Shown here piece after piece: positions 8,378-12,001 of a DNA stretch of 12,001 nt. This stretch comes from Pirellulaceae bacterium. Its GTDB lineage: Bacteria > Planctomycetota > Planctomycetia > Pirellulales > Pirellulaceae. Where the stretch lies: assembly GCA_030744095.1 (NCBI GenBank), contig JASLRF010000380.1, positions 1 through 12,001 of the forward strand, read 5' to 3'. The translations under genes were made by a program, and so were the position numbers. Every line of letters starts with the position of its first letter. Positions within the stretch are counted from its first letter, which is position 1. The notes beneath the pieces are model-generated. The model saw only the letters and a program-made list of their open reading frames with translations. It did no database searches and was not told the origin of the DNA.

Positions 8378-9166
8378 ATGCAGCAAGAAATACTGGCATG
8401 GCTGTTCTTTGGCATTGTCACCTGCGTGCCCGTAGCTTGGATGATCGTGATCTACCGGCGTCAGCACTTTTCGGTAACCCAATTCGGCTTGTGGGCACTG
8501 GCCAATATCGTCGTGCGCGTTCTTTGGCGTACCAAGCTGTCATATTTTCCAGATTCGGCCAGGGAATCCGCCGTAATTATCTGCAATCATCGTAGCAGTG
8601 TCGACCCATTCTTTCTGCAGGTTTTCGTCGGTCGACCAATGCATTGGATGGTGGCGCGAGAATTCTATGAGCACCCCGCTTTTCGTTGGTTCTTAAGACA
8701 AACTGAAGCCATTCCGGTCAACCGTGGCGGCGTCGACACAGCCTCGACGAAATCCGCGATTCGTCTCGCTGCGGCGGGCGGCGTAGTAGGATTGTTCCCC
8801 GAAGGTCGGATCAACCTGACAGATGAATTCATGCTGCCAGTCCGCCCCGGCGCCTTGACGGTCGCCTTGAAAGCGCGTGTCCCGATTGTGCCGTGTTATA
8901 TCGAAGGCGCGCCCTACGCTGGTACGGCGTGGAGCCCGTTCTTCCTCACCGCTCGCACACGTGTCACGTTTGGTGAGCCCGTGGATCTCTCGCCGTATTT
9001 CGAACAGGATCATGACAAGGTCTGGTCGGGCGCAAAAATGCTCGAGATCGTTGGCAAGATTGCCGAACTTGCCGATAAGCCTCCCGACCAACTCCGCCTG
9101 GCTGGAAAGAAATGGAAACCGACCGAACAAGATCTGCAAACGCTTGCCGAGGCACGACGCAACTGA
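8378..9166 (+). CDS. plsC: PlsC-type 1-acyl-sn-glycerol-3-phosphate acyltransferase
   Basis: A 262-residue membrane-associated acyltransferase that should esterify lysophosphatidic acid to phosphatidic acid in phospholipid synthesis. An N-terminal hydrophobic segment (about residues 4-26) would anchor it. The acyltransferase blocks appear in order: NHRSSVD (catalytic HX4D, His71 and Asp76), PVNRGG with the block-II arginine, LFPEGRIN (the glycerol-phosphate-binding EGT/R block III) and VPIVPCYIEG (block IV). Length fits the family. The frame is open back to a TTG at 8336, but the ATG at 8378 places the hydrophobic anchor directly at the N-terminus, whereas the 14 extra residues are polar and unlike the family, so 8378 is chosen. 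A weak GGAAAC lies upstream; no strong ribosome-binding site is seen. The exact acceptor lipid is inferred from the family; lyso-ornithine-lipid or other O-acyltransferases share these motifs. Confidence 0.9.
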   Translation: MQQEILAWLFFGIVTCVPVAWMIVIYRRQHFSVTQFGLWALANIVVRVLWRTKLSYFPDSARESAVIICNHRSSVDPFFLQVFVGRPMHWMVAREFYEHPAFRWFLRQTEAIPVNRGGVDTASTKSAIRLAAAGGVVGLFPEGRINLTDEFMLPVRPGALTVALKARVPIVPCYIEGAPYAGTAWSPFFLTARTRVTFGEPVDLSPYFEQDHDKVWSGAKMLEIVGKIAELADKPPDQLRLAGKKWKPTEQDLQTLAEARRN

Positions 9167-9215
9167 GGCAACTTTCTCTCAGGATTGAGCAGACAATAAT
9201 GTCGATTTGTCATCT

Positions 9216-9243
9216 CTCTTACTCTAAAGATTAAGAGGAAGAG
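9216..9243. terminator. Candidate bidirectional terminator between plsC and the ATP-grasp gene
   Basis: CTCTTACTCT (9216-9225) pairs with AGAGGAAGAG (9234-9243) with one A-G mismatch around an 8-base loop. It sits in the 103-bp gap between two convergent genes, about 50 bp past the plsC stop and 27 bp past the ATP-grasp stop. An alternative, mutually exclusive stem pairs AGAGGA (9240-9245) with TCCTCT (9259-9264). Neither has a long T-run. The position argues for termination; the sequence alone is only suggestive. Confidence 0.5.
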
Positions 9244-9269
9244 GAAGCACCTCGTGTCTCCTCTCTGGA

Positions 9270-10448
9270 TTACAGCTTCCATTTGGTGCTCCGGGCTTGC
9301 ACGGCGTCACGTAAGCGAGGTTCGACATCGGTTAGCCGGTCGCTTGATACAAACACGGTGGCGACTGGGTGACCTGCCGCAATCGTCTGTGCGGCTGTCG
9401 GAATGTCGGCGACAACAGGCCAAGTTTGCTCGGCATTCGCTTGTCGAGCTGCCCTGACAAATGCATCGTCGATTCGTACATCACGACCGGCATAGATAAT
9501 GGCCTTACCACGGAAACGTCCATGCGCCGCCGGCGAACAGTCCTCTAGCTGGCCATCACGGCAGGCGGTGACATGATCGGTCACGGCGTGAAACTCAAGT
9601 CCAAACTCGAGCACTTCGATAGAGCTGGTATAGCGAGGGTTAACTTCGATCGCCCAGATGCCGCGATCATTGACTATCGCATCCACGCCAAACAAGCCAC
9701 GCAAGTCAAACCCACTGGCCAAGCCATCGCCGATTGCCCACCATTGTGAAAGGTGTGTTGCGCTCGGTTGTAGCGGCCCAATCGACCCGCCGTAGCGAAA
9801 TCCAGTCGCCCCAGTCCAACTGGCACCGATCAGTTGTCGGGTCACCCCAAGCAAGACCGCCTCGCCACGTGCCGCGACGAACACGGCACTCTGCGATTCT
9901 CCGTCGACAACACGCTGCAAGTAGTGCGACAATACGTCATCGCGTTGGGCGTCGGTTGAATCCGTGTCCTGGGAGACATCGCGACAGGCAGACAAGAGCT
10001 GCATGTTGCCGCCGCCCGCCGAGTGAAATGGTTTCCTGATCCAACGACTGCGCGATCTGCGACCGATCGTTTCACGCTGATCTGCGCGAAGGACCTCAGC
10101 GCAGGGAAGACCACAATGGTGGAGACGTTGCGAGAGTTGCCAGGGATCACGGACTTGCTGAATCGGGCCAGCTGGAGTCCCCCAAAGAACACGCTCGGCG
10201 GAGATCTCGTCAATGATCCGTGGGTGGTTCTCCAAGCCGCCAGTGAACATCCAGGCACTTGGTGGATAGTCCCGTGCAAGGCTCGGAAGATCCGATGGAT
10301 AGTCACTGACCCGTCTGGCTTTGTCCGTCATCTGACACAGGTCATCGTCGCAAAACAGATCGGCGGTGAGCGGGCTCAGACCAGCTCGAATCGCAGAGCT
10401 TGCTGCGGCACGGGTTGATGCGCCGAGAATCAGAAGAGGGTCAGGCAT
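9270..10448 (-). CDS. ATP-grasp family protein (C1-cluster-associated, COG2232-like carboligase)
   Basis: A 392-residue ATP-grasp protein, of the class that joins a carboxylate to an amine or similar acceptor through an acyl-phosphate. The N-terminus (LLILGASTRAAASSAIRAG) is the Rossmann-like pre-ATP-grasp domain. RWIRKPFHSAGGG (135-147) carries the ATP-binding Lys139 and glycine-rich loop, QRVVDGESQSAVFV (178-191) follows, and GVDAIV...AIEVNPR (254-272) carries the metal-binding Glu268 and Asn270. A C-terminal part (IPTAAQTIAAGHPVATVF, 349-366) resembles the small beta domain after the grasp fold. Proteins of this kind accompany the H4MPT genes in methylotrophs and planctomycetes, and this gene is divergent from fae, so a role in making H4MPT or methanofuran-like carriers is plausible but unproven. 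The frame is open to an ATG at 10547; 10448 is preferred because the protein then begins at the first beta strand. No Shine-Dalgarno site is seen. Confidence 0.86.
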   Translation of the reverse strand: MPDPLLILGASTRAAASSAIRAGLSPLTADLFCDDDLCQMTDKARRVSDYPSDLPSLARDYPPSAWMFTGGLENHPRIIDEISAERVLWGTPAGPIQQVRDPWQLSQRLHHCGLPCAEVLRADQRETIGRRSRSRWIRKPFHSAGGGNMQLLSACRDVSQDTDSTDAQRDDVLSHYLQRVVDGESQSAVFVAARGEAVLLGVTRQLIGASWTGATGFRYGGSIGPLQPSATHLSQWWAIGDGLASGFDLRGLFGVDAIVNDRGIWAIEVNPRYTSSIEVLEFGLEFHAVTDHVTACRDGQLEDCSPAAHGRFRGKAIIYAGRDVRIDDAFVRAARQANAEQTWPVVADIPTAAQTIAAGHPVATVFVSSDRLTDVEPRLRDAVQARSTKWKL

Positions 10449-10506
10449 CAGTCGATCGGCAAAAGGAAGCGGCTGGCGGGTCGGTACCCGATACCGCGGC
10501 GGGTGG

Positions 10507-10534
10507 TTGCAAACATCGCAAGGTTTGGTAGATT
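10507..10534 (+). promoter_or_regulatory. Candidate fae promoter
   Basis: TTGCAA (10507-10512) and TAGATT (10529-10534) are 16 bases apart, each matching four of six sigma-70 consensus positions, 71 bases ahead of the fae start. Between and overlapping them, CAAAC (10510-10514) and GTTTG (10523-10527) form a small palindrome that could be an operator. The match is modest and planctomycete promoters are poorly defined. Confidence 0.35.
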
Positions 10535-10605
10535 CTCGGGTTAGCATTCGTCACTGTAAACCAGACAATCCACGACACCTACCACATTATGCGGAGAACA
10601 AGTTC

Positions 10606-11100
10606 ATGTCGATGTATATCGGTGAAGCACTCGCTGGCGATGGCAATGAGATCGCACATATCGACCTCTTAGTCGGCAACAAGGAGGGCCCCGTTGGCGT
10701 TGCATTTGCCAATGCGTTGGCGCGACAAAGCGAAGGGCATTCCAACTTGTTGGCAGTGATCACGCCAAACCTCGCCGTGAAACCAGCGACTGTGATGGTA
10801 ACCAAGGTCACGATCAAGGGTGCCAAGCAGGCAGTGCAAATGTTCGGCCCAGCCCAAGCCGCCGTGGCGAAAGCTGTTGCCGATGCGGTCGCCGACGGCG
10901 TGATTCCCAAGGACCAATGCGAAGACCTGGTCATTGTCTGCGGCGTTTTCATTCACTGGGAAGCTGAAGACAACAAGAAGATCTATGACTACAATTATGA
11001 AGCGACCAAGGGCGCGATTGTGAGTGCCATGACAGGCAAGCCGACTGCGGATGAAATGGTTGCCGGCAAGGATCAGGATCACCCGTTCAAGGGCTTCTGA
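10606..11100 (+). CDS. fae: Formaldehyde-activating enzyme (5,6,7,8-tetrahydromethanopterin hydro-lyase)
   Basis: A 164-residue cytoplasmic enzyme that speeds the condensation of formaldehyde with H4MPT to methylene-H4MPT, the entry step of the archaeal-type C1 oxidation pathway. The match to Methylorubrum Fae is clear along the whole length: IGEALAGDGNEIAHID with the catalytic-position His18, LLAVITPNLAVKP, KVTI, QAVQMFGPAQ (75-84), GVFIHWEA (113-120) and YNYEATK (129-135), ending DHPF. Length is typical of stand-alone Fae, with no fused Hps domain. The frame is open upstream to 10366, but homology begins at 10606, which is preceded by GGAG at 10593-10596, so that start is firm. The dehydrogenase gene follows 87 bp later on the same strand, with a strong hairpin between them. 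In planctomycetes the pathway is usually thought to serve formaldehyde detoxification, since growth on C1 compounds is rarely shown; that is background, not seen here. Confidence 0.97.
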   Translation: MSMYIGEALAGDGNEIAHIDLLVGNKEGPVGVAFANALARQSEGHSNLLAVITPNLAVKPATVMVTKVTIKGAKQAVQMFGPAQAAVAKAVADAVADGVIPKDQCEDLVIVCGVFIHWEAEDNKKIYDYNYEATKGAIVSAMTGKPTADEMVAGKDQDHPFKGF

Positions 11101-11124
11101 ACCAAACGCCACCAGAGGATTGTT

Positions 11125-11170
11125 ACGAATTTCGGTCGCCCATCGTTGGTGTAACGATGGGCGAATTCGT
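11125..11170 (+). terminator. Strong hairpin between fae and the dehydrogenase gene (attenuator or mRNA-stabilising element)
   Basis: CGCCCATCGTT (11137-11147) pairs perfectly with AACGATGGGCG (11153-11163) around the 5-base loop GGTGT. The helix continues outward, after a 5-base one-sided bulge (11132-11136), as ACGAATT (11125-11131) with AATTCGT (11164-11170), so 18 base pairs in all. Only a short TTTCT follows, so it is not a textbook intrinsic terminator. It ends 8 bases before the dehydrogenase ribosome-binding site. A partial terminator or a 3' stabiliser of fae mRNA fits best. Confidence 0.75.
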
Positions 11171-11178
11171 TTCTGGGC

Positions 11179-11184
11179 AGGTGA
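11179..11184 (+). promoter_or_regulatory. Shine-Dalgarno site of the dehydrogenase gene
   Basis: AGGTGA lies three bases before the ATG at 11188, close for an ideal site but the only candidate. It falls outside the upstream hairpin, so that structure should not hide it. It supports the start at 11188. Confidence 0.55.
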
Positions 11185-11187
11185 AAG

Positions 11188-12001
11188 ATGAGTAAACCGA
11201 AGATCCTGGTGCAGATCGACTCCGACGATCATGCCAGTTTGTTCGACGCCGTCGTTGGCGTGGATTGCCAAATCGATCATTTGCTGCAGTATTCATCCGT
11301 GCAACTCTCTCAAGTGCGCGACTTGGTTCACGGCGCAATGTTCACGCGTGGACCCGACGACCTACGCAACACTGCGATCTTTGTAGGTGGCTCGGACGTT
11401 TCCGCGGGCGAGGCGTTACTCGAAGCGGTTACGGCTTGTTTCTTCGGCCCCATGCGCGTCTCGGTAATGCTCGATGCCAGCGGCGCTAATACCACTGCGG
11501 CGGCGGCTGTCTTGGTGGCTGCCCGGCACACCGATTTACGCGGGACTGAAGCTTTGGTCTTGGCTGCGACGGGTCCCGTAGGCCAGCGGGCTACGCGCCT
11601 CTTGGCGCGGAGCGGCGCGCATGTGCGGGTGGCGTCGCGCAGCGAAAGGAAAGCGGAAGCGGTTTGTCGTCGCGTGCACGAACAGGTTGAGAACGCCAAC
11701 TTGACGGCGTGTTCAGTGGAGACACCGGAGCAAGCGACGGCGGCACTGCGCGGTGTGCGCGTGCTCATTGCTGCCGGTGCCGCAGGCATTCAGTTGCTGT
11801 CGGAAGAGTTGTTGCAGGGCGCAGCCGATTTGCGAATCGCAATTGATCTGAATGCCGTTCCCCCACTAGGGATTGCAGGTTCGAAAGTCTCGGACGTGGC
11901 CGTTGAGCGTAATGGCGTGTTGTATTACGGTGCCATTGGGGTCGGAGGCACGAAAATGAGAATCCACAAGGCCGCCGTCCGTCAGTTGTTTGCCTCGAAC
12001 G
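11188..12001 (+). CDS. mtdB/mtdC: NAD(P)-dependent methylene-tetrahydromethanopterin dehydrogenase, MtdB/MtdC type (3' end beyond window)
   Basis: The first 271 residues of a methylene-H4MPT dehydrogenase, which oxidises the product of Fae to methenyl-H4MPT with NAD(P)+. The N-terminal substrate domain has the family pattern (SSVQLSQVRDLVHGAMFTRG at 36-55, then TAIFVGGSD at 62-70). A Rossmann domain follows with the dinucleotide loop ATGPVGQRA (127-135) and strand VRVASRS (146-152), then RVLIAAGAAGIQLL (191-204) and DLNAVPPLGIAG (220-231), near-diagnostic for the MtdA/MtdB/MtdC family, and GAIGVGG (248-254). Full-length members run to about 290 residues, so only roughly 20 codons are missing. 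Pairing with fae excludes a purely folate-linked MtdA role. The planctomycete-like setting favours the MtdC class described from Gemmata, but this cannot be settled by eye. Ser-Arg after the second strand hints at NADP+ use. Confidence 0.9.
   Translation, partial: MSKPKILVQIDSDDHASLFDAVVGVDCQIDHLLQYSSVQLSQVRDLVHGAMFTRGPDDLRNTAIFVGGSDVSAGEALLEAVTACFFGPMRVSVMLDASGANTTAAAAVLVAARHTDLRGTEALVLAATGPVGQRATRLLARSGAHVRVASRSERKAEAVCRRVHEQVENANLTACSVETPEQATAALRGVRVLIAAGAAGIQLLSEELLQGAADLRIAIDLNAVPPLGIAGSKVSDVAVERNGVLYYGAIGVGGTKMRIHKAAVRQLFASN

Noticed and set aside
8167..8595. 142-codon forward frame overlapping the phosphoesterase and plsC
   Set aside because: It is antisense to one well-supported gene and out of frame with another, and the product has no recognisable domain.
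10449..10547. 33-residue N-terminal extension of the ATP-grasp protein, including a Cys-X-X-Cys pair
   Set aside because: The family begins at its first beta strand, which follows the ATG at 10448. The extension is Pro/Arg-rich, would cover the likely fae promoter, and one CXXC is not enough to claim a metal site.
10366..10605. 80-codon N-terminal extension of fae in the same open frame
   Set aside because: Fae homology begins exactly at 10606 with MSMYIGEALAGDG, a ribosome-binding site precedes that ATG, and the extension overlaps the ATP-grasp start and the shared promoter region.
10669..11280. 203-codon reverse frame across fae and the dehydrogenase start
   Set aside because: It is antisense to fae, whose protein match is unmistakable, and would run through the intergenic hairpin. 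It is a shadow of GC-rich coding sequence.
11328..11789. 153-codon reverse frame inside the dehydrogenase gene
   Set aside because: The sense frame carries the full MtdA/B/C motif set. The reverse product is a low-complexity Ala/Thr/Arg sequence typical of an antisense shadow.
1..12001. CRISPR array, insertion sequence, integrase, tRNA or rRNA genes
   Set aside because: No regularly spaced repeats, terminal inverted repeats, transposase or integrase motifs, or cloverleaf-like sequence were seen.

Overview
The window looks like chromosomal DNA from a planctomycete, probably of the Pirellula/Rhodopirellula type. Three things point there. The first 7 kb is one giant exported membrane protein built of beta-rich repeats, as is common in that phylum. 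The last 2.7 kb carries bacterial genes of the tetrahydromethanopterin (H4MPT) C1 pathway (fae and a methylene-H4MPT dehydrogenase), known in planctomycetes and proteobacterial methylotrophs. Shine-Dalgarno use is patchy: rimI has a perfect site and several neighbours have none. The phylum is inferred; there is no rRNA or marker gene here to prove it. No mobile element, CRISPR array, tRNA or rRNA was seen.

Layout: (1) 2-103, the last codons of a gene entering from the left, ending in an ATGA overlap with the next gene. (2) 100-7098 (+), a 2332-residue secreted/membrane protein. Read closely, it is a head-to-tail duplication of one ~1.2 kb-residue unit: export signal, large ectodomain, three membrane segments, then the same again. 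(3) 7252-7773 (+), a RimI-type GNAT acetyltransferase. (4) 7783-8265 (-), a small YfcE/MJ0936-type metallophosphoesterase, convergent with rimI. (5) 8378-9166 (+), a PlsC-type acyltransferase, divergent from the phosphoesterase. (6) 9270-10448 (-), an ATP-grasp protein of the C1-cluster-associated type, convergent with plsC. (7) 10606-11100 (+), fae, divergent from the ATP-grasp gene. (8) 11188 to the right edge (+), a methylene-H4MPT dehydrogenase (MtdB/MtdC type), cut by the window end.

The right-hand genes form a functional group. Fae condenses formaldehyde with H4MPT, and the dehydrogenase oxidises the methylene-H4MPT formed. The divergent ATP-grasp protein is a candidate for a still unassigned ligation step, perhaps in making the C1 carriers. 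A long, nearly perfect hairpin lies between fae and the dehydrogenase gene and may set their relative expression. The middle genes (rimI, phosphoesterase, plsC) are ordinary housekeeping functions with no visible link to C1 metabolism.

The most interesting observations are the internal duplication of the giant protein, its buried second signal-peptide-like segment, the fae/mtd hairpin, and the ATP-grasp gene beside fae. I found no clear evidence for a wholly new multi-gene system.
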